Below are positions 17,851 through 27,353 of a DNA stretch of 64,000 bases, piece by piece; the stretch's first letter is position 1, and each line of letters starts with the position of its first letter. The stretch is from Thermoplasmata archaeon (lineage in GTDB: Archaea; Thermoplasmatota; Thermoplasmata; Thermoplasmatales; Thermoplasmataceae). The notes beneath the pieces were generated by a model. It saw only the letters and a program-made list of their open reading frames with translations. It was not told where the DNA came from and ran no database searches. The DNA is taken from NCBI GenBank assembly GCA_021797055.1, contig JAKAAI010000001.1, positions 1 through 64,000 of the forward strand, given 5' to 3'. The position numbers were made by a program, and so were the translations under genes.

Positions 17851-20244
17851 ATGAACGAAAAAACTAATGTCGTAATTCAAGAATTGAAGGGAGTTCATAC
17901 TAGAAACTACGTCGGTGCCAGGATCAAGAAGAAACACGCCTATGAGCTGGTTCAGGGAAGGGGAAATTTTGCTGACGACGTCGAACAGCAATCAAAAACA
18001 TATTACGTTCATTTCGTAAGGTCACCCTATGCGAGGGCAAAGATATTAAAAATAAATTATGAGAAAGCTCTCGGTGTTGAAGGGGTCGTAAGGGTCTTTA
18101 CCGGACCTGATTTTAAAGATATAAATCTCGGGTACTGGATGCACCTTCCAAAGATGATGGAACCAGCGAGGCATCCACTTGCAGTAAGTGAGGCTACATA
18201 CAATGGTGAGCCTGTGGCAGCTGTGCTTGCAGTTGATCCATATATTGCTGAGGATGCAGCAGAGCTTGTGGACGTTGATTATGAGGTTCTTGAGCCAGTT
18301 CTTGATCCAATAAAGGCACTTGAAGATTCAAGTAACAAGGTAATGAAGGACATGAAGGATAACGTACTCTTTGAGGATCATTACAGGAGTGTTGAGGAAC
18401 TTGAAAAAATCATAGACGAGTGTCCTGTAAAAATAGAAGAGAAAATAGTGAATGGCAGAAGCACCACCGTAACGCTTGAACCAAGGGTTCAGGTAGCTAC
18501 CTATAACGGCGACGTTATGGAAGTCTGGAGCAGCACGCAGTACCCTCATGTTCTGAGAACATTCATTGCTGAATCTCTTGGCATTCCGGAAAACCATGTG
18601 AGGGTATATGCACAGGATGTCGGTGGTGGATTTGGTCCCAAAACATCAGTCTTTAACGATGATATGACTGTTTATGCCATTTCCTACATGATGAAGATAA
18701 CAGTGAAATGGGTTGAAACAAGAACTGAAGATGTTATGCTGACAGGACACGAGCGAGACCAGATACATTTTGTGAAAGCTGGCTTCGAAAAGAATGGGAA
18801 ACTCGTGGCTGTTTACGACAGGATAATTGCAGATGTTGGGGCAGGTACAACCTTCTGGGCTGAGGTACAGCCTGCCATGGTAGCTTCTGTGACTGTACCC
18901 GGACCTTATCTTTTCAGGAATTACGGATTCGATATGTATTGTGTGACAACAAACAAAACACCGTGGTCGCCAAACATTGGATTCGGTAGACCGGTTGCTG
19001 CACTTGTCATGGAGAGGCTAATGGATATGGCGGCATTGAAGCTAAAAATGGACCCAGTGAGCATAAGGGAGATGAATCTTGTTCACAAGGAACAGTTTCC
19101 ATATAGGAATCCAGCTGGCGTTGTCTATGACAGCGGTGACTACAGGCTGGGTCTGAAGAAGCTTACAAAGATGATGGGATATGATAAGATTCACGAACTA
19201 CGCGAAAAAATGAGACAGGAAGGGAAACTTCTTGGAGTCGGGATATCCGTGTATTCTGAATATACTGCGCCTCCATCGTCCAGGTTGCAGGGAGTCCTAG
19301 GCTGGCATGTGGGTGGCTATGAGAAGGCGACAATAAGGATGAATCCAACCGGTAAAGTCAATATTTATCTTGGCGTAAAGGACAGCGGACAGGGCCATGA
19401 GACAATATTTGCGCAGATAGCTGCAGATGAACTTGGTATCAGTATTGATGATATTTATGTGAACGAGGGTGACACTGACAGAGACCCATACGGCTTTGGA
19501 AGCTGGGCATCGAGATCTACAGTAACTGCGGGAAATGCAGTTCTTCTTGCATCTAGAAAGATGAGAGATCGCCTCTTAAAGATAGCTGCTCATTTCCTCA
19601 AGGCAGACGAGGAAGACCTGGAAATATCAAACGGTGAAGTAAAAGTCACGTCTGACCCAGAGAGGAGGATGGGCATGACTCAGCTTGCCAGTATGGTATA
19701 CAGGCAGTCTATGAAGCTTCCAAGCGGAATAGAACCTGATCTCGAGGTATCGGCTATCTATGATCCACCGCAGGACAATACAATGGTCAGCTACGCCTGG
19801 CATGGCGTTTTGCTGGAAATAGATCCTGAAACAGGGCAGATCAAACTGCTAAAATATTACGTGGTTGACGATGCAGGCGTCATCATTAACCCGCTCAGTG
19901 CTGAAGGTCAGGTACACGGCAGCACTATAGCTCACGGCCTGCAGCAGGCATTGGCGGAGATAAAATATGATGATAACGGGATCCTTCTTACCACCTCATT
20001 CTGGGACTACATTCCAATCTCATCACTCGATTTGCCAGAGACATTCGAGATTGAAAACATTGAGAGCCCATCCCCGACACCAGGTGGCTATAAGGGAATG
20101 GGTGAGGGTGGAGCAATCGGATGCCCGCCCGCTATTGCAAATGCCATCTCGAACGCAGTCGCTGAATTCGGCTCTCAGGTCAGGAAGATACCAATATCTA
20201 TGGAAGAGATATTCAATCTTATAAAAAATAAAGGAAGAATTTAA
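17851..20244 (+). CDS. Molybdenum hydroxylase large subunit (CoxL-type), copy 1
   Basis: Catalytic Mo-pterin subunit of the xanthine oxidase/CO dehydrogenase superfamily, 797 residues. Cofactor and active-site features are GGGFGPK near residue 257, KDSGQGHETIFAQIAADEL, and the catalytic Glu752 in GMGEGGAIG. The segment that discriminates subtypes reads PNIGFGRP (375-381) where form II CoxL has AYRGAGRP and true CO dehydrogenase has AYxCSFR, so oxidation of CO is not expected. It has a Shine-Dalgarno GGAGG ahead of ATG 17851. No FAD or iron-sulfur partner subunit adjoins it; they must come from elsewhere, for instance 27350/26856 or 47346/48212. It is convergent with the DRE-TIM gene, which ends at the next base. 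Substrate unknown: an aldehyde or an N-heterocycle are typical. Confidence 0.88.
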   Translation: MNEKTNVVIQELKGVHTRNYVGARIKKKHAYELVQGRGNFADDVEQQSKTYYVHFVRSPYARAKILKINYEKALGVEGVVRVFTGPDFKDINLGYWMHLPKMMEPARHPLAVSEATYNGEPVAAVLAVDPYIAEDAAELVDVDYEVLEPVLDPIKALEDSSNKVMKDMKDNVLFEDHYRSVEELEKIIDECPVKIEEKIVNGRSTTVTLEPRVQVATYNGDVMEVWSSTQYPHVLRTFIAESLGIPENHVRVYAQDVGGGFGPKTSVFNDDMTVYAISYMMKITVKWVETRTEDVMLTGHERDQIHFVKAGFEKNGKLVAVYDRIIADVGAGTTFWAEVQPAMVASVTVPGPYLFRNYGFDMYCVTTNKTPWSPNIGFGRPVAALVMERLMDMAALKLKMDPVSIREMNLVHKEQFPYRNPAGVVYDSGDYRLGLKKLTKMMGYDKIHELREKMRQEGKLLGVGISVYSEYTAPPSSRLQGVLGWHVGGYEKATIRMNPTGKVNIYLGVKDSGQGHETIFAQIAADELGISIDDIYVNEGDTDRDPYGFGSWASRSTVTAGNAVLLASRKMRDRLLKIAAHFLKADEEDLEISNGEVKVTSDPERRMGMTQLASMVYRQSMKLPSGIEPDLEVSAIYDPPQDNTMVSYAWHGVLLEIDPETGQIKLLKYYVVDDAGVIINPLSAEGQVHGSTIAHGLQQALAEIKYDDNGILLTTSFWDYIPISSLDLPETFEIENIESPSPTPGGYKGMGEGGAIGCPPAIANAISNAVAEFGSQVRKIPISMEEIFNLIKNKGRI

Positions 20245-21462
20245 TTATTTCAATATTTTTTCTGCTATTCTTCTGAATTCATCATCGGGTATGGGCCTTT
20301 TTTCCCTTTGCGAGATATCCTTCACTGCCTCCACTATCTTCTCGAGTTTTTCCTCCGGCACATCCCCCCTCGCCATATTCAGTTCCATTAACTTATATCT
20401 GATTGAACCCTTTCCACTTTTCTTTCCGATTACCACTTCATGCCTGTTTCCAACTAGATCAGGTAGCACAGGTTCGGACCCCAGATTATAGTTCGCCCAT
20501 CCTGCGACAGATATACCACTTTCCCTGCCAAATGCTCTTCTGCCAACAAAAGGCTTGTTATCCGGCGTTCTGAACTTACTGCGTTCCTCCACAAGCCTGG
20601 AGAGTTCAACGAGTTTTTCCTCCTTCAGCCCGGAATCCAAGTGATACAGGTACTTCAAACCCATGTGGACCTCGTCTATTGAAGCATTACCTGTTCTTTC
20701 TCCGATGCCGTTAACTGCAACATGAACTGTCGATGCCCCATGAACAACGGCAGCAAATGAGACAGCAACTGCGAGACCAAAGTCATTATGCGTATGCACC
20801 TCGAGCGGCCTTTTAAAGACAGCCTTGATCTTATCGACCAGATATCCCATTCCCTCATAGCTTATACAACCAAACGTGTCAACTATCGATAGTGAATCGA
20901 CCTTTGAGTTCTGTGCAAGGGATGCGAAATCCATGACATCCTTGAGATCTGCTCTGGTTGTATCAACGCCGAATGAAGATACGAAAAGACCGTAGGATTT
21001 AGCATGATCGATCATTTCCTGTGTTAAGCTGAGTGCCTTCTCCATATCCCAGCCTAGCTGCTTTCTCTTTGGGACACCGAGTGGCGTTTCGAGTACTATA
21101 CCATCTATTCCGACGGACGCAGATTCATCAATATCCTTCTTGATTAGACGGCACAGTGTGAATATCTTCGACTTCAGTCCCATCGACGTTATAGTCTTGA
21201 TTGCGTCTTTTTCCTCTGCGGATATTACCGGCATTCCAACTTCGATTCTATGGACACCGGCATCGCTCAGTTTTTGTGAAATATCGATTTTATCCTGCTT
21301 GTTGAAAACAATTCCAGGTGTCTGCTCGCCGTCTCTCAGAGTGACATCATGAATGGATATTCTCTCAGGCAGCTTGATCTTACGATCCAGAATGGATTCG
21401 TCATTATACGGGCTGACCCAGAACTTCTCTCCAATATGTTTCTTTCCAGCTGATTCCTGCAT
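20245..21462 (-). CDS. DRE-TIM metallolyase (LeuA/homocitrate synthase-like)
   Basis: A pyruvate-carboxyltransferase-fold enzyme of the isopropylmalate/homocitrate/citramalate synthase and HMG-CoA lyase group. The metal-site motif is VTLRDGEQTPGI (about residue 40), with the HTHNDFG His-x-His motif and the GIGERTGNA glycine region. At 405 residues it lacks the regulatory C-terminal domain of full LeuA (about 500 residues). It sits next to a cyclase-family hydrolase and a metabolite transporter on the same strand within a catabolic region, so it may act in carbon-carbon bond cleavage or condensation there rather than in leucine synthesis. Homocitrate synthase or citramalate synthase are equally plausible; the sequence alone does not decide. 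Confidence 0.82.
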   Translation of the reverse strand: MQESAGKKHIGEKFWVSPYNDESILDRKIKLPERISIHDVTLRDGEQTPGIVFNKQDKIDISQKLSDAGVHRIEVGMPVISAEEKDAIKTITSMGLKSKIFTLCRLIKKDIDESASVGIDGIVLETPLGVPKRKQLGWDMEKALSLTQEMIDHAKSYGLFVSSFGVDTTRADLKDVMDFASLAQNSKVDSLSIVDTFGCISYEGMGYLVDKIKAVFKRPLEVHTHNDFGLAVAVSFAAVVHGASTVHVAVNGIGERTGNASIDEVHMGLKYLYHLDSGLKEEKLVELSRLVEERSKFRTPDNKPFVGRRAFGRESGISVAGWANYNLGSEPVLPDLVGNRHEVVIGKKSGKGSIRYKLMELNMARGDVPEEKLEKIVEAVKDISQREKRPIPDDEFRRIAEKILK

Positions 21463-21528
21463 AATATTCCCTTAAGTGAGTGTTTGAAAGGTTATAATTT
21501 TTCAGTAGCTGTTTGTGTTTTTTATTAT

Positions 21529-22350
21529 TTATGCGAGGGCGATTGGTCTCACGAGCGATGCTTCCGCCCCCTTAATTTTAAGTGGAGATACCATAAGCAG
21601 GGAAGAATACACTCCATCTTTTGATAGATCCTCGAGCTTGAGACTCTTCATCAGAAATATGCCATTATCGGTAAGTATGATATTGTGTACCTCGAAGGGT
21701 GTGGGTACCCCTGCAGCGAGATTGTCAATCCCCACGAGTCTGGGTTTTTTGCCTGCCAGCCATCTGGCTGATTCAGGTCCGAGACCGGCAAACTTATGCA
21801 GATAAGTGTCGCTGTCTGTTTCAAAGAACCTTGAATAGCCCGTTCTGACAAGAATGGCATCACCTTCTTCGATATTCAAACCGGCAAATTCCATTGCTTT
21901 CTGTAGATCATCGGCTGTGATCTGATATCTATCAGGGAGGATATCAAGTCCCTTTGAGGCTGGTACGTCAAGCATTTTTGCATTCACTACAATGGGCGGA
22001 ACACTTTCTGCACTGAAAAGGGGCTCCGGAAGGTCATGGTATCCATCATCTCTCTCGTATTTTGTTATATCCACACCTCTTACTTTGAGCGATCTAGACA
22101 TGTGGATGGGAAGATCAAAGTGAGTACCTGCATGCATACTCGTTGTCACATAGCCTATTGAGTCTGCAAATTCAGGGGCCACATTCTTGAAAAGTTCCTT
22201 TGTATGCTCATGGTAACGATAGAGGAAATATGAAAACGGAGGGTCTGCAGGGTGAACCGGCATCGTTTTCCAGTATGGTTGCCCTAAATCGTATACCTTA
22301 CACTTTTTTACCGAGCTTAGCAGCGTCTTCGTAGTTTCTTTAATCTGCAT
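21529..22350 (-). CDS. Cyclase-family metal hydrolase (kynurenine formamidase-like)
   Basis: A 273-residue member of the cyclase family (PF04199), metal-dependent hydrolases that open amides, cyclic imides or lactams; known relatives are kynurenine formamidase and isatin hydrolase. The signature MHAGTHFDLPIH, near residue 70, gives the metal ligands, and the ending DNLAAGVPTPFEVH carries another. It is on the same strand as the DRE-TIM gene, 66 bases upstream of it, and the transporter gene at 22502 comes before. In a neighbourhood full of Mo hydroxylases, which hydroxylate N-heterocycles, ring opening is an attractive role. A formamidase or carbamate hydrolase is also possible. Confidence 0.84.
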   Translation of the reverse strand: MQIKETTKTLLSSVKKCKVYDLGQPYWKTMPVHPADPPFSYFLYRYHEHTKELFKNVAPEFADSIGYVTTSMHAGTHFDLPIHMSRSLKVRGVDITKYERDDGYHDLPEPLFSAESVPPIVVNAKMLDVPASKGLDILPDRYQITADDLQKAMEFAGLNIEEGDAILVRTGYSRFFETDSDTYLHKFAGLGPESARWLAGKKPRLVGIDNLAAGVPTPFEVHNIILTDNGIFLMKSLKLEDLSKDGVYSSLLMVSPLKIKGAEASLVRPIALA

Positions 22351-22501
22351 GAATCTTTATAATTCTGTAAATTATAATTCTTTGCACTCGAATTTCAGCG
22401 CACCGTCATAAAGATACAATTGGAATAGATTTATAAGAATAATGGATTTAATTAATAAAAAATTGATAAAATAGGAAATTAAGAAATTTCTGGAAGGATC
22501 A

Positions 22502-23863
22502 TCAAACGCTGATCTCTTCCAGTTCCTTCTTCGGTGGTGTATTTTTCATTGCGAAGAAGAAAATCACTATTGCAATGAATTCAGGTATGATCTCCAGATA
22601 CAACCAGGCCGCATTGAATGATATCACGGAAAGTGCCTGTCCAAACATGAGTGTCCATACCGCCTGTCCTAAACTCCAGAACGCGGCACCCCAAATAGCT
22701 CCTGTTGCTCTAGTTCGCGTCGGGAATGATTCTGTATTCATTCTGATCAATCCAGCGAACTGTCCGTTTTCCGTAAAGAAGAACATTACGTAAAATGCAG
22801 CCAGAGCAGTAAAACTGTGCCCAGAGTCAAACGTCACAAGGTAAAGGCTGATCGCTTCAAGTGTTGCGAATATTATGATAGAATGCTTTGCGCCTATTAT
22901 GTCATTCAAAATTCCGTTTGCTATGTATCCAATTATGCCTGCAAAAGAGACAAGTGTAAAGAGTGTCACAACCTGTGTAACAGGGAAATTTCTGACAAAT
23001 TCGAAGTATGTTGGCTGGAATGAGTTGCTTGTGATTGCAATGCCGGTTGTTATGAAATTCCAGAAAGCGAGAACGACTGTGACTCTAATAAGATCCCTGC
23101 TGAAAAGTTGTCTATATTGTGGCTTGTCTGCTTTTTCCGTATCAACAGGATAAATCTTTTCTAGCTCTTCGACCTCTTTCTTCTTACCCTCTTTCTTTGC
23201 CTTCCTTAATTTCTGGACATGCTCGAACCTATCCGGGTTCTTTACATAGTACCTGAAGACAAGAACAAGTACGGCCGGAAGGAAGGCAAACAGAAATGCC
23301 ACTCTCCATCCTTCAGCTGTCCCATACACAGAGAGAACAACTAGTGCTATCAGACTTGCAAGTCCATAACCAAACACCCATCCGGACTGCATTATTGAAA
23401 GGACAAAACCCCTGAACCTCTTTCCTATGGTCTCAGTAAGGACAGTGCCGCCTGCACCCCATTCTCCTCCAGTGAATGCCCCAGCGCCTATCCTTATTCC
23501 AAACCAAGACGCGAAATTGTATATAAAGTATTGAAAAACTGAAAAGACTGCTGTTCCAAGCATCGTGAACTGCAGGACAAACCTTCTTCCAAGCCTGTCT
23601 GCAATGGGCCCCAGTACAAGACTCAGGAAGAAACTTGCAAAGAAACCGATGGAAACGATATATCCATATTCAGTGTCCGTCAAATGCAGGGCTGCATTTA
23701 TCTGAGGCGACAGAATCAGAATAAGATTCCCGTCTGTGTTTATCAATCCCCAGCCAAGATAAATTATTATGGCCAGAAATACGAGGTATTTCTTGGAGAA
23801 TCCAGTCTTATTCTTTTCTGGTCCTTCATTCTTCACCGGTGTAGAGCTGTTACCTTCAGTCAT
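22502..23863 (-). CDS. MFS metabolite:H+ symporter
   Basis: A 12-segment major facilitator protein with the sugar/aromatic-acid porter signature PIADRLGRRFV after segment 2 and a large cytoplasmic loop rich in Lys and Glu between segments 6 and 7. I place the start at the ATG at 23863 (MTEGNSS), giving 453 residues; the longer frame from 23920 adds 19 basic and hydrophobic residues. Its likely role is uptake of an organic acid, such as an aromatic or dicarboxylic acid, across the membrane using the large proton gradient of an acidophile. It is next to the cyclase and DRE-TIM genes and close to CoxG, so it may bring in the substrate of this pathway. Confidence 0.83.
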   Translation of the reverse strand: MTEGNSSTPVKNEGPEKNKTGFSKKYLVFLAIIIYLGWGLINTDGNLILILSPQINAALHLTDTEYGYIVSIGFFASFFLSLVLGPIADRLGRRFVLQFTMLGTAVFSVFQYFIYNFASWFGIRIGAGAFTGGEWGAGGTVLTETIGKRFRGFVLSIMQSGWVFGYGLASLIALVVLSVYGTAEGWRVAFLFAFLPAVLVLVFRYYVKNPDRFEHVQKLRKAKKEGKKKEVEELEKIYPVDTEKADKPQYRQLFSRDLIRVTVVLAFWNFITTGIAITSNSFQPTYFEFVRNFPVTQVVTLFTLVSFAGIIGYIANGILNDIIGAKHSIIIFATLEAISLYLVTFDSGHSFTALAAFYVMFFFTENGQFAGLIRMNTESFPTRTRATGAIWGAAFWSLGQAVWTLMFGQALSVISFNAAWLYLEIIPEFIAIVIFFFAMKNTPPKKELEEISV

Positions 23864-24000
23864 TTTTACCTGGCATCTATATGAAGTAGGAAGGATAAGA
23901 ATTTTGCGTTTATTCTGCATTCAAAAATAGCCGTAAGCAAAGGATTTAATGAGAATTTAATGAATATGAAATTATAAAATATCTATATAAATAAAAATTC

Positions 24001-24438
24001 TCAGGCACTGAGCTTGCTTGCCATGCACCCAAATGCCTTTTCAATAATGTTGTCAGAAACCTTCGATATATATCTCTGGCCAATGCTGGCAAGCCTGCCT
24101 GCCATTATTGCGTCAACGTTCCATTTCAGCGATGTCTTTGATGAATCCCCATCAACGGAAACATCTATTTTCACATTCGCACTGTTACTTTTTGTCTTTG
24201 CATCCAGAGCGATGAGTATCTTCTTGTTGCTCCTGTCAGGTGCAAATTTCACAACGCTGTCAAAGGTTTCCTTGATGAAGCCAACACCAACCTTTATCTT
24301 TGCCTCTATCGTTGTTGGGTCAACTATCTTGTACTCCTTTACATCAGGCATGCATTCAGCCATGTTTTTTGCATCTGTGACAAAAGCCCAGACTGAGTCG
24401 AAATCCTTTGCTATTTCCTTAGATCCTTCCAGTTTCAT
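24001..24438 (-). CDS. coxG: CoxG-like SRPBCC protein
   Basis: A 145-residue protein of the CoxG subfamily of the SRPBCC (START-like) fold. In carboxydotrophic bacteria CoxG helps anchor CO dehydrogenase to the membrane; other members accompany Mo hydroxylases with unrelated substrates. The N-terminus (MKLEGSKEIAKDFDSVWAF) and the central ECMPDVKEY region are typical. Its start overlaps the stop of the CoxL gene by four bases (ATGA), so it is the last gene of a four-gene unit in the order M, S, L, G. The long amphipathic C-terminal extension of bacterial CoxG is missing, so membrane anchoring is doubtful. Confidence 0.85.
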   Translation of the reverse strand: MKLEGSKEIAKDFDSVWAFVTDAKNMAECMPDVKEYKIVDPTTIEAKIKVGVGFIKETFDSVVKFAPDRSNKKILIALDAKTKSNSANVKIDVSVDGDSSKTSLKWNVDAIMAGRLASIGQRYISKVSDNIIEKAFGCMASKLSA

Positions 24439-26855
24439 CTTATGACCTCCTTTCTCTTTTCATACATTTCACTTGGTGATATGTGGGATTTATTTAACCT
24501 AATACCCAAATGGTAAACTGCATCCTCAGTAGCATTGACTATAGAACCGATGGGCCCGCCACCGCCCTCGCCGATCCCCCTGACCCCAGTCAGCGAACTC
24601 GTCGAATGGGTGACATTGTTGATTGAATCAATGTTCGGCATCTTCTTTGCATCCATCACATTATAGTCCCAGAAATTAGAACTCATCAACATGCCGTCGT
24701 CATCATACACAAGTTCCTCGAATAATGCAGCACTCATTCCATGCATTGTTGCACCATTTTCCTGACCCTCAACTACCAATGGGTTGATCATCTTACCTGG
24801 ATCTGAAACGACGACGTGCCTCAGTATGTTTACCTGAAATGTCTCAGGGTCGACTTCGACAACTGTTCCGTGCATTGAATAAGAATAGGTCAGTGTGTTG
24901 TTGATCCTTTTATTATTGTCAGGCATATTGTTGCTGAAATCTGGACTGTAGACATAATAGCTCATAAGACCGGGCTGAACATCCTTAGGTAGACGCATTA
25001 CGTCGCTCCAGGCGACAGACGCAATTTCACCGAATGAAATCTTCTTTCCTGTCACACTGCTTTTCACTTCTGAGTTCTCGACGACCATGTCCGATTCGCG
25101 TTCATTGAGAAGATGCGCACCTATGATCTTCAGTTTATTTTTGAGTTCGTTTGCTGCCATAAACAGAGCCGTTCCGGCAAGCACTGCGCTTCTGCTTGCG
25201 TAAGCACCGGAATGTGCAGCCCAGATGTTGCTTATGGAGTCAAAGCCAGTCTGGTATGTTATGTTCTGCGGGTCTGTACTTAATACCTCAGCGACTATTT
25301 GTGCAAAAGTAGTTGCATGTGACTGGCCCTGGTCAGTGGTACCGCTTCTGCAAACAATCTCACCAAACTGGTTTATCATAACCATGCCGGTCTCGGAATT
25401 CCCGGAAACAGGGAAATATGGGTTTATTATTTTAACCTGTGAAAAGTTGTTTGCGCCGGAGTCAATCACTGCAGAGAAGCCGATACCAATCAGGCGACCA
25501 TTCTTTCTCTCCTCCAATTGGACCTCCCTCCATTTCTTATATTCAAGCTTCTCCATCAGCATGTTGAAAGATTTGATATAGTCTCCTCCGTCGTATATGG
25601 TACCGGAGGGGCCGAGATAAGGCATCTGATCCTTTCTTATGAGATTCTTTCTTCTGACCTCAGTTGGATCTAGATTAAGTTTCCTCGAGACTATATCCAT
25701 CATCCTCTCCCACATGAAGTTGTGCTGCAGACGCGAATAACCCCTCACCGGACCAGTTGGTCCCTTGTTTGAAAGAACCTGTATGAATTCAACATATATG
25801 TCAGGGATATCGTATATGCCCGGGGTAACTTGAGACCAGATAACAGCGCCTGCGGGTTCATACCTTGTATAAGCACCGCAGTTGTCTATTGCTTTCATCT
25901 TTACGCCAACAACCTTTCCGTCTTTCTTAACTGCAATCGAAACATGATATGTTCTTTCATTGTTGTGTGTGCCGAACATTATATTCTCTGTTCTCGTCTC
26001 AACGTACTTGACAGGTCTCCTTATCTTTCTTGCTATGTACGAAAGAAGAGTTATGTGTGTGTAATTAATTATTTTCCCGCCAAAAGCACCTCCCACATTA
26101 GGCGGTACAATCATCCTGAACTTCGATGGTGGTATCTTGAGTGCTCCGCATATGAGTGGGAGAGAGAACATTGGCATCTGGTTCACACTGTAAACCTCTA
26201 TGACATCATGCGTTTCGTCGTAATGAGCAAGAACCGCATTGGTCTCAAGCGGAACAGAGGCATAACGGTGATTCTTAACTGTGTCCTCAACTATAATATC
26301 TGCTTTTTTGAAAGCTTCGTCAACATTACCAAGATCCCATATGCCCCTCCAAACCAGATTAGAACCTATATTTTCATGTACGAGAGGCGCGTCTTTTTCA
26401 AGCGATTTCTCACCATCGAGGACAACTGGAAGGGGCTCATAGGTTATTTCGACAAGTTCTGCTGCATCCTCTGCAACGTATGGGTCTGTTGCAACTACTG
26501 CTACCACCGGCTCACCGTAATATCTGACCTTGCCTACAGCAAGTGGATAATCCTTGAGGTCACCAGATGGCGGCTGTGCAATCTGCATGAACGGTGCGAT
26601 ATTTTTCTCAAGTTCCTCTCCTGTTATAATATCAACGACGCCTTCCAGCTTCCGTGCCTTTGAAACATCTATGTGCTTAATCTTCGCATGCCCATATGTT
26701 GAGGTGGCGTAAGATAGATACAAGGTGCCAGGGATCTCATAATCATCCACATAGGTACCCTTTCCCCTTATTGCAATGAGGTCTTCCTTTATCTTGATCG
26801 GTTTACCTATGAAACGATCCGATTCTTCAAGATCAGATTCAAGCACCTGCTTCAT
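24435..26855 (-). CDS. Molybdenum hydroxylase large subunit (CoxL-type), copy 2
   Basis: An 806-residue Mo-pterin catalytic subunit. Features include GGAFGGK in the first Mo-binding domain, DQGQSHATTFAQ in the second, and the catalytic Glu763 in GVRGIGEGGGG. The subtype segment reads GPVRGYSRLQ, different from both classic CoxL forms and from copies 1 and 3. It is the only one of the three with a complete set of partners: FAD subunit, [2Fe-2S] subunit and CoxG in one minus-strand operon with abutting stop and start codons (TAG then ATG at 26855). Substrate is probably an aldehyde or a heteroaromatic carbon; Thermoplasmatales and Sulfolobales relatives include glyceraldehyde oxidoreductases. 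Confidence 0.88.
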   Translation of the reverse strand: MKQVLESDLEESDRFIGKPIKIKEDLIAIRGKGTYVDDYEIPGTLYLSYATSTYGHAKIKHIDVSKARKLEGVVDIITGEELEKNIAPFMQIAQPPSGDLKDYPLAVGKVRYYGEPVVAVVATDPYVAEDAAELVEITYEPLPVVLDGEKSLEKDAPLVHENIGSNLVWRGIWDLGNVDEAFKKADIIVEDTVKNHRYASVPLETNAVLAHYDETHDVIEVYSVNQMPMFSLPLICGALKIPPSKFRMIVPPNVGGAFGGKIINYTHITLLSYIARKIRRPVKYVETRTENIMFGTHNNERTYHVSIAVKKDGKVVGVKMKAIDNCGAYTRYEPAGAVIWSQVTPGIYDIPDIYVEFIQVLSNKGPTGPVRGYSRLQHNFMWERMMDIVSRKLNLDPTEVRRKNLIRKDQMPYLGPSGTIYDGGDYIKSFNMLMEKLEYKKWREVQLEERKNGRLIGIGFSAVIDSGANNFSQVKIINPYFPVSGNSETGMVMINQFGEIVCRSGTTDQGQSHATTFAQIVAEVLSTDPQNITYQTGFDSISNIWAAHSGAYASRSAVLAGTALFMAANELKNKLKIIGAHLLNERESDMVVENSEVKSSVTGKKISFGEIASVAWSDVMRLPKDVQPGLMSYYVYSPDFSNNMPDNNKRINNTLTYSYSMHGTVVEVDPETFQVNILRHVVVSDPGKMINPLVVEGQENGATMHGMSAALFEELVYDDDGMLMSSNFWDYNVMDAKKMPNIDSINNVTHSTSSLTGVRGIGEGGGGPIGSIVNATEDAVYHLGIRLNKSHISPSEMYEKRKEVIR

Positions 26856-27353
26856 CTATTGCACCTCTTTCTTACCCATTTTCTTTGAAGCATCAGATAT
26901 TGCCTTGATAATACTCAGGTATCCTGTACATCTGCATATATTACCTGAAATACCCTCTCTGATTTCCTCTTCCGTTGGATCAGGATTTCTGTTTAGAAGG
27001 AAGGTAGCTGACATAAGCATTCCCGGTGTGCAGTATCCACACTGCAGAGCATGATTCTCCCAGAAGGCGTTCTGAAGTGCATTGATGGTTCCGTCATGTG
27101 CAAGCCCCTCAACTGTAGATATCTTTTTGCCATCAGCCTCTACTGCAAATACGGTGCAGGACTTAACAGACTTGCCATCCATCAGTACAGTGCATGCACC
27201 GCAACTTGTCGTATCACACCCGATATGTGTCCCCTTGAGTTTTGCCACCATTCTGATGAAATCAACAAGAAGCATTCTTGGCTCGACATCAGACTCGTAC
27301 TTCTTTCCGTTTATTTCTATTTTTACCAATTGCTTACTGGTCATTTTAATCAC
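26856..27353 (-). CDS. [2Fe-2S] subunit of Mo hydroxylase, copy 1
   Basis: The small electron-transfer subunit with two [2Fe-2S] clusters. The plant-ferredoxin-type cluster uses GCDTTSCGACTV plus a later Cys (KSCTVF), and the helical cluster uses QCGYCTPGM and ICRCTGY. Length 165 is standard. The ATG at 27353 overlaps the TGA of the FAD subunit gene by four bases; an ATG three codons on is also possible. Electrons from the Mo site of the large subunit at 24435 would pass through here to the FAD subunit at 27350. Confidence 0.93.
   Translation of the reverse strand: MIKMTSKQLVKIEINGKKYESDVEPRMLLVDFIRMVAKLKGTHIGCDTTSCGACTVLMDGKSVKSCTVFAVEADGKKISTVEGLAHDGTINALQNAFWENHALQCGYCTPGMLMSATFLLNRNPDPTEEEIREGISGNICRCTGYLSIIKAISDASKKMGKKEVQ

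Noticed and set aside
25830..26663. 277-codon open frame on the plus strand
   Set aside because: It is antisense to the well-supported CoxL copy 2, has a Cys-, Tyr- and Asn-rich composition without domain motifs, and no promoter or ribosome site.
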